From assembly GCA_965224735.1 (NCBI GenBank), contig OZ245059.1:2294001-2358000 (forward strand): a DNA stretch of 64,000 nucleotides, in the 5' to 3' direction. Shown in pieces: positions 35,787 through 45,962 of the stretch. Position 1 is the stretch's first letter. The number at the start of each line of letters is the position of its first letter. Both the position numbers and the translations under genes were made by a program. This stretch comes from Robiginitomaculum_A sp036478535 (GTDB taxonomy: Bacteria; Pseudomonadota; Alphaproteobacteria; Caulobacterales; Maricaulaceae). The notes under the pieces are model-generated. The model saw only the letters and a list, made by a program, of their open reading frames with translations. It searched no databases and was not told the origin of the DNA.

Positions 35787-36971
35787 TTACTGGTTTATGG
35801 AATTCTTGATTGTTTCTTTGATTGTTTCTTTGAAGCTCTCTGTCATCTCACTCGTTATAAGTTTAATATGGCCTGTTTGGTCAACCAGTATGTAAGTTGG
35901 GAATGCCGAAATATTCCAATCTTTTACAATTTTTCCTTTCCTACTCACATACCAATGTTGCCAAGGCATATCAGTATCTTCTTGGAAATCAGTGAGATCA
36001 GAAAGTGCATCATCAACACTTAAAGAAAGAATTTCAAAACCCTCACCATATTCCTTTTTCATTTCAACCAATTCAGGAATAGAAGCAACACACGGGCCAC
36101 ACCAAGTCGCCCAAAAATCCACCAATAAAACCTTACCCTTATAGTTAGATATTTTATCAGGCTTGCCAGTTAAATCATTTTGTTTTGCATCCGGGATAGC
36201 ACTACCGATCGATAGGTTGTGTATTGCAAATGTTAGGCTTTTCACACGCTCAAGAAGCGGTGTTGGGGGTTTTCCCTTCTTATTGCGACGGCTATACAAA
36301 ATCACATCGGCGTAGTCTGGGTTGTCACTTATTTTTACAAGATAGTTCAGTGCGTTCACCTTACGAACTTCACGCTCTTGTTGTGTCACATCAGGGACAT
36401 TTTGGAAGTAATAATGTGTTCGAGCCAGTAAATACCAGACATTAGCTTGTACGCTAACGTCCGGGTTTTGTTGTGCCAGCGCTTGCATGAAATCTTCATA
36501 GCCATCAATATCATTTTCATATGATCGGTAAATATTGTAAGCGAGTTTCATCATTTCAGGTTTTTGCAAATGTTTTTCTTGCAAATACGGAAGGGTGCGG
36601 GACATCCACTGCGGAGCCTCGCTTGTCCCAGGCGTTTCTTCTATAATAAACTTCAATGCTTCAAATACTTTCTTATTATCAGCACTCGTACTCGCAATTT
36701 TAAAACTTGCATCAACAGCAGGACCAACATCTGGATGTTCACCAGCTTGTGCTTTCATCATGGAATCATATTCGTCCTTATTATTGGATTTTTCTGAAAC
36801 CTTATCTTCAATTTCATGCCATGTTTTATCCACGCTACGATAACTCGCAATCACCGATTCTGGGTTTTTTTGCTGACAACCCACAACGCCAATAAGGCAA
36901 ATGGTAAGAACTGCCCCCACATTCATAAGTTTTTTACACTGCAAAATTCGTGTTTTAATATTTAACACCAT
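35787..36971 (-). CDS. TlpA-like thioredoxin-fold lipoprotein
   Basis: The 394-residue product has a lipoprotein signal with the lipobox GVVGC (Cys32). A helical, TPR-like middle region follows (about residues 60-260). The C-terminal thioredoxin-like domain has DFWATWCGPCVASIPELVEM, and its active site is WCGPC. The tail is a duplicated 12-bp unit (35808-35831) encoding KETIKETI. It is a paralog of the lipoprotein at 44133, which has the same layout. It should act as a periplasmic thiol reductase fed by the DsbD-like protein nearby. It is the last gene of the minus-strand block. Confidence 0.85.
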   Translation of the reverse strand: MVLNIKTRILQCKKLMNVGAVLTICLIGVVGCQQKNPESVIASYRSVDKTWHEIEDKVSEKSNNKDEYDSMMKAQAGEHPDVGPAVDASFKIASTSADNKKVFEALKFIIEETPGTSEAPQWMSRTLPYLQEKHLQKPEMMKLAYNIYRSYENDIDGYEDFMQALAQQNPDVSVQANVWYLLARTHYYFQNVPDVTQQEREVRKVNALNYLVKISDNPDYADVILYSRRNKKGKPPTPLLERVKSLTFAIHNLSIGSAIPDAKQNDLTGKPDKISNYKGKVLLVDFWATWCGPCVASIPELVEMKKEYGEGFEILSLSVDDALSDLTDFQEDTDMPWQHWYVSRKGKIVKDWNISAFPTYILVDQTGHIKLITSEMTESFKETIKETIKNSINQ

Positions 36972-37056
36972 ATAATATTCCCGTTTGTTTTCTAGCCTTG
37001 GAAAACTCCAAATATGAACTGCACTAGCAATTATACCCTTGAGTAATCAAACGAAA

Positions 37057-39834
37057 TCAATCCTCGATATAAATGATCTCGCCCATATAAAGCTCCTCTA
37101 TCCCTACCTTAATTTTTTCAAGATCTCCAGCTATAAACCATGTTAGATTATCAAGAATAATCGTTTCCTTAGCTATATTACGCACATTATTTGCTTCAAT
37201 TTGTCCATAATCATCTTGAAGTTTTGAAAAATAACTTAATGGTTTTCCGTTAGATTGATTTTGGCCCATAATGCCAAGAATACTACTGCTCCGCTCAAGC
37301 GTACCAGGTACAGAATTTACCAACCCATCCAATGCAGTTTGAATTTCAACAGCGCTAGCGGGTTGTGAACCTAAATAATCTTTGAATATTTTTCGTATCT
37401 CAATTAAAGCTTCTTTTGTTTTATCTGTTTGCACAGGTGCAGACAGCTCCCAAACCACAGCTTCTTTTTTTGTATCTAGGCTAGTAGATGCTCCATATGA
37501 CCAACCTTTTTCTTCTCGTAATTTCATATTGATGCGAGAGAGGAAACTACCACCGAGGATTCTATTCATAACGTTCAAATCAGCCTCATGCGCAGCAACG
37601 TTTTTTGGAACAATAATCGCGGCGGATATAAGGGTTTGTGCGGCCCCAGGTTTGTTCATAAGGTATATTTTAGGAGTAGATACACGCACCGTTTGAACTG
37701 GAATATTCTTTTTTTCTAATGCAGTATCCGCATGGTGCCAGCTGCCTATTTTCTTTTCTAATATAGGCATAAGCTGATCAAGTGTAATATCACCAACAAC
37801 CAAGAACGTTGCATTATCAGGGCGAATCCACTTTTTATAATGGGATTTTAAATCATCCACACCTATGGATTCTATGCTCTCTTTTGTACCAATCCCAAGG
37901 TAATAACGTCCATAAGGATGCTCTTTTCCAAACAAAACTTCTGACATAAAATAACTAAGTTTAGCATTGGCATTACCAAGAGTTTGGGTCAATTGGCTAA
38001 GGCGCTCATCTTTTAATTTGATAAGGGCGTCTTCTTTAAAGGAAGGGTTTTTTAAAATATCGCTAAACACATCTAAGCTTGCCCCTAGGTTTTCTTTCAG
38101 GGTAGAAATCATGATGGAAGAACTATCTTGGCCAGAAAATGCATTCAAGTTGCTACCTAAATCATCCATTTTAAAAATAATATCTTTGCCGCTACTAGTT
38201 TTCGTACCCTCTTTCATCATGCCGATTGTTAAACTCGCAAGGCCAGATTTCCCCAGCATATCCGTCGCAGCACCAGCGTCAAATTGCATGGTCATTCGCA
38301 CCATTGGGATAGTATCACGCTCGACTAGAGCAACTTTCATCCCGTTGCTCAAATTTGCCGTCTGAATATCTGGAAAACGTGATTGCGGGAACGAACCTAA
38401 ATTTGGTATTTTATTTAAATCAACACTTGGTTCTGCCTGTTTATACTTTCCATTCGGCATTGTCAGCAACTGATAAAAACCTGTATTAAACACTTCACCT
38501 TTCAGCGCTTGAATATCTTTTGCAGAGGTGTTTTCAATCAACGCCATTGTCTTTTTATAGGCAGCAGGATCACCATAAAATATTTCTCCTTCTGCCAATG
38601 TTGGACCTTTTCCGCTAAACCCACCTATTACCTCTTGCGATTTCATGAACCCGACAATTATTGATTTACTTACGCGCTCAATTTCTTTTGCGCTTGGCCC
38701 GTCTCTAAAAAAATCTTCCATCACATCTTCAATGGCCGCATTGACTTCCTGCGGATCCGTATCTGGCTTCATCATAACGGTAACATTAAAAAAGCCCATA
38801 AGACCAAGCGGTTGGTACTGAACATAAACCTCAGATGCAATATCACGCTTCTCTACTAATTCTTCGTACATACGAGATGTCTTACCATCGCCTAGGATGC
38901 CGGCCATAACGTAAAGAGAGCCAAATTTTTCATTAAGCATGCCTGGCACCGCCCATGTACGTTCAAGCAAGGGAAGTGAAACTTCGTCAATGGTATGATC
39001 AAAAATATTTTCCGTACGTTTTGGCACCCATTCGTTTAAACGGGATACAGGTGGTCCTGGACGGATATGGCCAAAGTATTTTTTAGCAAGCGCCAACCCT
39101 TCGTCGGCTGTTACATCACCCGCTAAAACGAGAACTGCATTCGTTGCGCCATAATATTCATTAAACCACTTCGTCAAATCACCAATGCTGGCATTATTTA
39201 AATCTTCCATAGATCCGATAGTAGACCAACGATAAGGGTGCCCTTCAGGTAATAGCGCGGCCAGTCGTCGGTACTCCCCTTTTGCATAGGGCTTATTATC
39301 GCCTTGACGTTTTTCATTTTTAACAACACCGCGCTGCTCATCAAGTTTCTTTTGCGTCAAAGCTCCAAGCAAATAGCCCATACGATCCGCCTCAAGCCAT
39401 AACAAGCGCTCTAATGAGGATTTAGGGACGGTCTCAAAATAGTTTGTTTTATCAGGGTCTGTGGTTCCGTTAAATCCTGTTGCTCCCATAGTGTTTAATT
39501 GCTCAAAATAATCATAATCTGCATGTTCGGAACCGTTAAACATTAAATGCTCAAATAAATGTGCGTAGCCAGTTTTCCCTTTTTTCTCATCACGAGAACC
39601 AACATTATACCAAATATTTACAGAAACGAGCGGTGCCTTATCGTCTTCATGAACGATAACCGTAAGACCATTATCAAGAACCGTCTTCGTATATGGGACA
39701 TCAATTTGCGCCGATAGAGACTCCGATTGAACCGCGACTACATTCGGCTTGATCACAGTGTCATTATTTTTTTTTGTGCAAGCACTTATTACGAGAGTTG
39801 ATGCTGTTAGCAATAAAAACAAAGTTTTTTTCAT
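37057..39834 (-). CDS. M16-family zinc metallopeptidase lipoprotein
   Basis: The 925-residue product has a lipoprotein signal (lipobox ISAC, Cys19) and two M16 repeats. The N-terminal active half carries HLFEH at residues 92-96 (HxxEH motif) with the distal ligand Glu174 in VVKNEKRQ. The C-terminal half (about residues 500-900) carries no HxxEH, as usual. Families of this type are pitrilysin-like peptidases; those tethered in the periplasm process imported proteins, such as FusC in ferredoxin uptake. It lies between a TlpA-like lipoprotein gene and the DsbD-like gene. Confidence 0.92.
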   Translation of the reverse strand: MKKTLFLLLTASTLVISACTKKNNDTVIKPNVVAVQSESLSAQIDVPYTKTVLDNGLTVIVHEDDKAPLVSVNIWYNVGSRDEKKGKTGYAHLFEHLMFNGSEHADYDYFEQLNTMGATGFNGTTDPDKTNYFETVPKSSLERLLWLEADRMGYLLGALTQKKLDEQRGVVKNEKRQGDNKPYAKGEYRRLAALLPEGHPYRWSTIGSMEDLNNASIGDLTKWFNEYYGATNAVLVLAGDVTADEGLALAKKYFGHIRPGPPVSRLNEWVPKRTENIFDHTIDEVSLPLLERTWAVPGMLNEKFGSLYVMAGILGDGKTSRMYEELVEKRDIASEVYVQYQPLGLMGFFNVTVMMKPDTDPQEVNAAIEDVMEDFFRDGPSAKEIERVSKSIIVGFMKSQEVIGGFSGKGPTLAEGEIFYGDPAAYKKTMALIENTSAKDIQALKGEVFNTGFYQLLTMPNGKYKQAEPSVDLNKIPNLGSFPQSRFPDIQTANLSNGMKVALVERDTIPMVRMTMQFDAGAATDMLGKSGLASLTIGMMKEGTKTSSGKDIIFKMDDLGSNLNAFSGQDSSSIMISTLKENLGASLDVFSDILKNPSFKEDALIKLKDERLSQLTQTLGNANAKLSYFMSEVLFGKEHPYGRYYLGIGTKESIESIGVDDLKSHYKKWIRPDNATFLVVGDITLDQLMPILEKKIGSWHHADTALEKKNIPVQTVRVSTPKIYLMNKPGAAQTLISAAIIVPKNVAAHEADLNVMNRILGGSFLSRINMKLREEKGWSYGASTSLDTKKEAVVWELSAPVQTDKTKEALIEIRKIFKDYLGSQPASAVEIQTALDGLVNSVPGTLERSSSILGIMGQNQSNGKPLSYFSKLQDDYGQIEANNVRNIAKETIILDNLTWFIAGDLEKIKVGIEELYMGEIIYIED

Positions 39835-39881
39835 GGTTTTTCCTACAATTTAAAAAGGGCTTTGAAAGCCGAGGTTGCACG

Positions 39882-42104
39882 CTACAGCGCATTGATAACA
39901 TTTTTTGGCGTTAGAATTTGGGGTAAGACCTTCGCATCATCAACATCCATCCCTGGAGTATAATACAAATAAAGCGGCACACCTACGCGGCCAAATCGTT
40001 GAAGTATTTTTGCTATTTCATCATCCGAATTTGTCCAATCACCGACCATTACCTTGATGTTTTTTTCTTTGAATGCCGCTATAACTTCAGGCTTATGTAA
40101 AGCTGCCTTCTCATTCACCTTACAGGTGATACACCAATCTGCAGTAAAGTAGACGAAAACCTTTTCATCACTCGCCAAGAGTGCCTCCAAGCCCGCAAGG
40201 CTATAAGGCTCTGCATGTAGCCCATCGGGGGTCAAACTAGCAGTTGGGCTTTCTTTCAACCCTGGCAAAACACTCGCGACCCATCCCGAGCCGCCAAGTG
40301 CCACAAGGCAAAAAACCAACCAAAGCATTTTCTTTGAGGACTGATTTCTTTTTCCCCAAGCCCACAGCGCCATAGATAAAAATAAGGCAAGTAACAACAC
40401 ACCCAAAACATACCCTAAACCAACCTGATTGCCTAAAATCCACAAAATCCATAGTGCCGTCACGAACATCGGGAAAGCAAGAAACTGTTTAAAACTATTC
40501 ATCCACGCCCCAGGCTTAGGCATCCACTTTCTTAACACTGGGAAGAAGCAGAGCAGCAAATACGGAAGGGCTAGGCCAAAACCAAGAGCGAGAAAAACAA
40601 GAATAGTAATGATGAGAGGCTGGGTTAAAGCATATCCCAATGCCCCGCCCATGAACGGCGCCGTGCAAGGTGACGCAACAACAACAGCCAGCACGCCTGT
40701 AAAAAACTCTGATTTATAGCCGTTACCATGCGTTAAGCCTTGCCCAACACCAGAAAGTCTTGAAGAAAATTCAAACATCCCTGCTAAATTTGCTCCAATT
40801 GCCCCCAGCAACAAAGCCAAGACCACCAATACAACAGGTTGTTGCATTTGAAATCCCCAACCTGTCATACCGCCGGCACTGCGCAGGGCAACAAGAATGA
40901 TAGCAAAGAGCAAAAAACTTGCCAATATACCAGCTGTGTAAACCAAACCATTTACCTGTGCAGTCCGAAGATTTTCACCTGAAAGCTTCGCCAACCCTAG
41001 CGCCTTCAAACTTAAAATTGGCATTACACACGGCATGAGATTAAGTAGCAATCCTCCCAATATAGCAAAGACTACAGCCCCCAAAAGCTTGGCCAAGCCG
41101 CCGCCCTGAAGATCGCCCTCTTGCATACCAACATTATTTTCACCACCACTTACAAAATGTGAGGGATTTTCGCTTGCGAGCGGGAATTTTTTAGTAATTA
41201 TGGACTCGGCCAAATCCCCCGTATCGGCCTTAACAATATATGCTTGTTGCACCCCACCAGTTTTTTGCACAACAATAACAAGGTCACTTTGGGCGGTTTT
41301 TTGTACACGCTTACCAGCCTTTGCCACGAACGCCAACCCGCCACGTTTAAGCTGCACTTGGCGCGTGGTCGCATGATCAATGATTTTTTTTGCTACAGGG
41401 TATAACAATATATTATCATATCCACTTTCTATAGCCTCCATATCAATATGAAAAAGAACTTGGCCATCCCCATAAGGCGAATACACAGCCTTCCAATCAA
41501 CAGGGATTGGGAATTTTGAACGCGCAATTGCAAATTCTTGAGTTAAGCCAACATCTTTATTATCCTCATTGGCCTTACCCACTAGCAAATCATACGAAAT
41601 TTCTGCATCTTGCGGCACACACGATTTATCGTCACAAACCAACCAATTAGCAGCGCCAGATAAATGTATTACACTTCCAATTTTTGCTCTTTTGGGAATT
41701 TCAACATCAAAAATAACCAAAATATCTTCATCATACCCATAGGACACCATCCCCATAAACGGAATCAAATGCGGCGCAGGGAGCTGCATCGGACCTATGA
41801 CTAGGTCGCCCTTGTCACCCCAATTAACCCGAATGCTTTTACCTGCATCCCCTGGGTTAACCCAATAAGTATGCCATGTTTTTTGTGGTTTAAGGCGCAA
41901 ACCAAAGCTAATTACTTGCCCTGGTGAAACGCTAGATTTTTCGGCCACCATTTCAACGGAGCTATACCCTGCATGCGCCACTTGGGCATATGCATTACCA
42001 CTCAATTGGGCGAAAACAGCAAGAGAAAACACCATGCTTGCAAGCAGCGTAGCTTTTACTTTTGCAAAATGGCTCATAACCTTAAAAATACAATACTGAA
42101 ACAT
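39882..42104 (-). CDS. DsbD/ScsB-like thiol:disulfide interchange protein
   Basis: The 740-residue product has a signal peptide. An N-terminal DsbD alpha-like domain follows (about residues 45-300; WHTYWVNPGDAGKSI). Eight hydrophobic segments carry the paired transmembrane cysteines (LMPCVMPILSLK and VVASPCTAPFMGG). The C-terminal thioredoxin domain has FTADWCITCKVNE. It should pass electrons from the cytoplasm to periplasmic thioredoxin-like partners. The neighbouring TlpA-like lipoproteins are the obvious partners. Two starts are possible; I use the ATG after TAGGGTAAGCG. Confidence 0.9.
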   Translation of the reverse strand: MFQYCIFKVMSHFAKVKATLLASMVFSLAVFAQLSGNAYAQVAHAGYSSVEMVAEKSSVSPGQVISFGLRLKPQKTWHTYWVNPGDAGKSIRVNWGDKGDLVIGPMQLPAPHLIPFMGMVSYGYDEDILVIFDVEIPKRAKIGSVIHLSGAANWLVCDDKSCVPQDAEISYDLLVGKANEDNKDVGLTQEFAIARSKFPIPVDWKAVYSPYGDGQVLFHIDMEAIESGYDNILLYPVAKKIIDHATTRQVQLKRGGLAFVAKAGKRVQKTAQSDLVIVVQKTGGVQQAYIVKADTGDLAESIITKKFPLASENPSHFVSGGENNVGMQEGDLQGGGLAKLLGAVVFAILGGLLLNLMPCVMPILSLKALGLAKLSGENLRTAQVNGLVYTAGILASFLLFAIILVALRSAGGMTGWGFQMQQPVVLVVLALLLGAIGANLAGMFEFSSRLSGVGQGLTHGNGYKSEFFTGVLAVVVASPCTAPFMGGALGYALTQPLIITILVFLALGFGLALPYLLLCFFPVLRKWMPKPGAWMNSFKQFLAFPMFVTALWILWILGNQVGLGYVLGVLLLALFLSMALWAWGKRNQSSKKMLWLVFCLVALGGSGWVASVLPGLKESPTASLTPDGLHAEPYSLAGLEALLASDEKVFVYFTADWCITCKVNEKAALHKPEVIAAFKEKNIKVMVGDWTNSDDEIAKILQRFGRVGVPLYLYYTPGMDVDDAKVLPQILTPKNVINAL

Positions 42105-42211
42105 CGCTTACCCTAGCCGTGGAAAATACTAGGCTTACCTAACAACTATTTGTGTAGGTATTATCAAGAACAGCCACAATGCCGCTGACAAAATTGTTAC
42201 TTTTCGAACAG

Positions 42212-43369
42212 TTATTTGGGAAATATGACCATAAACTCTGCCCCACCTGAACTCCAGTTGCGCGCTCTTACACTACCATTGTGAGCCTCAACTAAGGATT
42301 TAACCACTGCAAGCCCCAAACCCGACCCGCCTGTTCCACGAGACCGTGAAACTTCACCTCGTTCAAAGTAATTAAACAAGCTATCAACATCCTCTGGCAG
42401 ACCCTGCCCCCTATCTTGAATGATAACAAACACACTCTCTTGATTGCTTCCTACTTGCACCTTGATCCATTTCCCACTTGCTCCGTAACGAATTGCATTT
42501 TCCAGCAGATTATAAAAGATTTGTGTTAATCTGGCCATATCCCCTTTCATGGGCGCAGTTTGAATATCCAGCACTAATTTTATGCCCGCCGCCTTGCATT
42601 TTGGCTCCATACTTTCGACTACAGAAGCAACAATTTCGCTCAAGGCAACATCTCTTACCTTGAGACTCAATTTTCCCACTTCAGCTAAGGAGAGAATACG
42701 CACATCATCAACAATGCGACTCAATAAATCCGTTTGCCCAATAAGCTGTTGAATTTCTCCAATGTCAGAACTGTACACACCATCGGTTATGCCCTGTAAA
42801 CGCCCCTTTAAAATCGTTAACGGCGTCCTAAGTTCATGGGCAATTGCCGCCATGCTTTTTTGCCGTTCGCGTTCTCGGCGCTCTAAAGATTCAGCCATTG
42901 AATTAAAATTTGAAACAAGTAAACCAATTTCATTGCCCGATATTTTTGGAATTGTGTCTGCCCGCGCTCCCAAATTACCCCGCGTGACGCCCCGAGCCGC
43001 TTTCGCCACTTGTGATATTGGACGTGACAGTTTCTTTGAAAAGAAAACTGCAGCAAGTAACCCGATAAGAATTACCGTGAAATTAATCAAAAGCAAAATA
43101 CCGTTTTGAAAAGATTCGTAACCGCTCCCCCAATAGGTTTGGTATATATCTGGAATTGACTCAGATATGGCAACACATTGTTTTTGTGTCGTATCTAATT
43201 GCATCCGCACTTCTAGCGGCAGATTATCATACCAATATTTATGAAAATATTTATAAAACATTATCTTTATCGTGCCAGAAAATAATAAGCTGATTAAAAC
43301 AATAGAGACAACAAGCACACTCATTTGTACCCATAGTTTTGAAAAAATACTCTTGATTACAACAGGCAT
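42212..43369 (-). CDS. Sensor histidine kinase
   Basis: The 385-residue product has two membrane helices (about residues 15-34 and 90-110) enclosing a small periplasmic sensor region (about 35-88, with a single Cys). A HAMP domain follows (RPISQVAKAARGVTRGNL), then the phosphoacceptor domain with His178 in AAIAHELRTPLTILKG. The ATPase domain has N, G1 and G2 boxes (LLENAIRYGASG; DRGQGLPEDV; GTGGSGLGLAVVKSL). The architecture resembles BaeS-type kinases. It follows its response regulator gene on the same strand and is likely to act on the cell-envelope functions around it. Confidence 0.93.
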   Translation of the reverse strand: MPVVIKSIFSKLWVQMSVLVVSIVLISLLFSGTIKIMFYKYFHKYWYDNLPLEVRMQLDTTQKQCVAISESIPDIYQTYWGSGYESFQNGILLLINFTVILIGLLAAVFFSKKLSRPISQVAKAARGVTRGNLGARADTIPKISGNEIGLLVSNFNSMAESLERRERERQKSMAAIAHELRTPLTILKGRLQGITDGVYSSDIGEIQQLIGQTDLLSRIVDDVRILSLAEVGKLSLKVRDVALSEIVASVVESMEPKCKAAGIKLVLDIQTAPMKGDMARLTQIFYNLLENAIRYGASGKWIKVQVGSNQESVFVIIQDRGQGLPEDVDSLFNYFERGEVSRSRGTGGSGLGLAVVKSLVEAHNGSVRARNWSSGGAEFMVIFPK

Positions 43370-43396
43370 TTGAACTCACACTAGATAACTTTAAAT

Positions 43397-44122
43397 TTAA
43401 GATACATGACAAAGCCGATAGCCAACGCCTCGGACACTTTCAACAAAATTCACCCCTCCTACATTTTTGATTTTACGGCGCAAATTAGATAAGTGTGAAT
43501 CAACAACACGGTCAAAAGCATCACTACCACTTAAGCAAGTTTCAATCAATTCATTGCGGCTAAAAGCCTTGAACGGAAAATTTGACATTTTTTCTAACAA
43601 GCAATACTCAGTTGGCGTCAAAGCAATGACATGCCGTTTTTCATCATTTGTATTGATAGAGACTATGTGGGTATCCGTATCAATTTCTAATTCATCGATT
43701 CGCACGATCCGCCGCGTAGTTCCAAATGAAGACGTCCTGCGCAACACAGCTTTAACCCGCTCAACCACTTCATTTGGATTAAATGGTTTGATGATATAGT
43801 CATCAGCGCCATTTTTTAAAGTTAATAATTTTTCCCCATCTTCAACAACAGCAGTCACCATAATTATTGGCGTCGTAGATTTTTCTCTGATTTTCAAGAG
43901 AATTTCTTTACCACTCAATCGCGGCAATTTAATATCAAGTAAGATCAAATCAGGTTTTAGCTTTTGGTTTTCAACCAAAGCCAATTGCCCATCAACACAG
44001 CCAGCTGTGCGAAATCCCGCGTTTTCTAGATATTTTCGCAAAATTTCCTGTATAGAAGGTTCATCTTCAATAACCAGTATAAGGTAGTTTTTTGTTTGAT
44101 CCTTATCCATATAACCATTCAC
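43397..44122 (-). CDS. Response regulator, OmpR/PhoB family
   Basis: The 241-residue product has a receiver domain with acidic residues near 19-21 and the phosphorylation site Asp63 (DLILLDIKLP). A Thr (IIMVTA) and a Lys (DYIIKPFNPNEV) of the active site are also present. The C-terminal winged-helix DNA-binding domain has LTPTEYCLLEKMSNFPFKAFSRNELIE and VDSHLSNLRRKI. The start may be the ATG four codons downstream (MDKDQ). It is paired with the kinase gene 27 bp downstream. Confidence 0.94.
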   Translation of the reverse strand: MNGYMDKDQTKNYLILVIEDEPSIQEILRKYLENAGFRTAGCVDGQLALVENQKLKPDLILLDIKLPRLSGKEILLKIREKSTTPIIMVTAVVEDGEKLLTLKNGADDYIIKPFNPNEVVERVKAVLRRTSSFGTTRRIVRIDELEIDTDTHIVSINTNDEKRHVIALTPTEYCLLEKMSNFPFKAFSRNELIETCLSGSDAFDRVVDSHLSNLRRKIKNVGGVNFVESVRGVGYRLCHVS

Positions 44123-44132
44123 AATTTACAAT

Positions 44133-45494
44133 TTACTTCTTCGCTTGTTCAGCCTCATATACCAATCCTGTTAACATGGCCTCAAGTTGTTCATCAGATG
44201 GATTTTTAGATACTATAACTCCATTATGATTGACCAAAAAAACAGTTGGGAACCCGTTAATATTCCATTGCTTCACAACCCCTTTTTCTTTACCTGAATA
44301 CCATAAATCCCAAGGTAAATTTTCATCTTCCAAGAATTCTGTAACATCGGCAATTGCATTATCCGCACTTATACCAAGGATTTCAAAGGGCCGGTTTTTA
44401 TATTTCTCTTTCAACTCCCGCATATGAGGAAATTTTATAATACAAGGCCCACACCAAGTTGCCCAAAAATCAACCAAAACAACCCGCCCTTTATATTGGG
44501 AAAAATCTTGCTTATTTCCGTCTAAGTCAACACCAATAGTGACAGGTACACTTTTCCCAACAGATAAGTTTTTAAAATTATATAACATTTTTTTCGCTAA
44601 TTCATCCAATGTAGGTGTCTGAATTTCTGGCCGTTCTTTTGGCTGATTTTTAGCCGTAGTTTCAGCCCCCGATTCAGCCTCCGAGTATTTATTATAAACT
44701 GCAAGAATGGGTATATCCCGATTAAGAAGCAATGGTATTTTGCTCTTCTTACCATTTTCTATAACTTCATTTAGAAGGCTTTCAGCCCTTTTGCGGCGCT
44801 TATTGATCGCCTGAGTGTCGTTAATATCCATGTAACTTACGCTACGGCCTAAGTAATCTCCCAAGCCAAGCATTGCATGGTTTTTTACGGTTGGATCCGT
44901 TGCAGTATTGACAACACGGTCAAGCAATTTTACCACGCGTTTGTATCGTGCAGGCCTAGCTTGAACCCAAGCTTCCGCACCCTCACCCTCTGGTGGTTTA
45001 TGGCCAACCAATTGGTTGCTACTTATAGATTGTAAAATATTGGCATATTCGGGAGTATTCAGATAATTCTCATACAATAACTCATGAATATTTTGAATTA
45101 TTTTGTAGTCGGTATCGGTACCTGCTGACACCTCTAAAGCCAGAAGCAAAGCATCAAAACCCGTGGAATTACTTAGGTTAGCTTTCCCATAGTTATAGAA
45201 GTCATTAAAATAAGCCAGAGAGCTACGTCCAACATTTTGCTCATACCAAACCCCAAACCCCTCAGAACCCCAAGCCATCCGTTTTTCATCGCTCATACCA
45301 TCTGTTTGTGACTGCATATCACGCCAAAAAATACCCTGCGCTTTACCTGCATCCTGAGCCAATCTAGTAATTTCGGAAACAGATTGAGTATTGTTTTGCG
45401 AATTGTCCTGTTTAGGGCTACAAGCCATTACAACAAACAAGCACATCAAAATCAGTGTGTTTTGAAAAAATTTCCCCATCGCCATACCTAACAC
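44133..45494 (-). CDS. TlpA-like thioredoxin-fold lipoprotein (paralog)
   Basis: The 453-residue product has a lipoprotein signal (lipobox VMAC, Cys25), a long helical region and a C-terminal thioredoxin-like domain with DFWATWCGPCIIKFPHMREL. Its domain block EILGISADNAIADVTEFL matches EILSLSVDDALSDLTDFQ of the protein at 35787. The two proteins flank the block and probably share DsbD-derived electrons. It precedes the response-regulator gene by ten bases, so the two could be one transcript. Confidence 0.86.
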   Translation of the reverse strand: MLGMAMGKFFQNTLILMCLFVVMACSPKQDNSQNNTQSVSEITRLAQDAGKAQGIFWRDMQSQTDGMSDEKRMAWGSEGFGVWYEQNVGRSSLAYFNDFYNYGKANLSNSTGFDALLLALEVSAGTDTDYKIIQNIHELLYENYLNTPEYANILQSISSNQLVGHKPPEGEGAEAWVQARPARYKRVVKLLDRVVNTATDPTVKNHAMLGLGDYLGRSVSYMDINDTQAINKRRKRAESLLNEVIENGKKSKIPLLLNRDIPILAVYNKYSEAESGAETTAKNQPKERPEIQTPTLDELAKKMLYNFKNLSVGKSVPVTIGVDLDGNKQDFSQYKGRVVLVDFWATWCGPCIIKFPHMRELKEKYKNRPFEILGISADNAIADVTEFLEDENLPWDLWYSGKEKGVVKQWNINGFPTVFLVNHNGVIVSKNPSDEQLEAMLTGLVYEAEQAKK

Positions 45495-45536
45495 CCTGTA
45501 CTGTTCATAAGCTCTTTAATCAATAAAACTAATGCA

Positions 45537-45944
45537 CTATCGTTTTGTAGTACCCTCGGCTTCAGAACTTTGTTTTATTCCTAGCTCTTCACTTAAATCC
45601 ATAACTTCAAAGAATGGTTGATTATCTTGCGTGTTAGCAAGAACAAAATAAACATTACTCTGCGTTTTCACAACTCGTACACCTGTTGTGCCAACCATTT
45701 GCTTTAACGCATCTTCAACACTCATCACGCCCTCCACAGCGGCAGAGCGCAAAGTATTAATCTCTGCATCTTCATATTGAATGTCCGCATGGGTCAAACT
45801 CGCCAAGCGCTCAATGGCTTGCGGAAGGGGTTGCGCTGAAATATGCAAATTTTCCTTCTCTTTCCCACTTGCACTCATCGAGAACGAATTCAACACCAGC
45901 AAAGCGCCGACAGCTGCTAAAATTTTATTCTTTAAAATAAACAA
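45537..45944 (-). CDS. Stand-alone STN (secretin/TonB short N-terminal) domain protein
   Basis: The start is a TTG at 45944 with a strong AAGGAGGG just upstream. The 135-residue product has a signal peptide (about residues 1-26) and a single STN domain (LHISAQPLPQAIERLASLTH, then VEGVMSVEDALKQMVG). STN domains normally form the N-terminal signalling part of receptors. Here it is a separate gene 18 bp after the receptor at 45963, which lacks its own STN domain. It may dock onto that receptor or act with TonB; no FecR-type antisigma factor is nearby. Confidence 0.83.
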   Translation of the reverse strand: MFILKNKILAAVGALLVLNSFSMSASGKEKENLHISAQPLPQAIERLASLTHADIQYEDAEINTLRSAAVEGVMSVEDALKQMVGTTGVRVVKTQSNVYFVLANTQDNQPFFEVMDLSEELGIKQSSEAEGTTKR

Positions 45945-45962
45945 TATCCCTCCTTGTCCCTA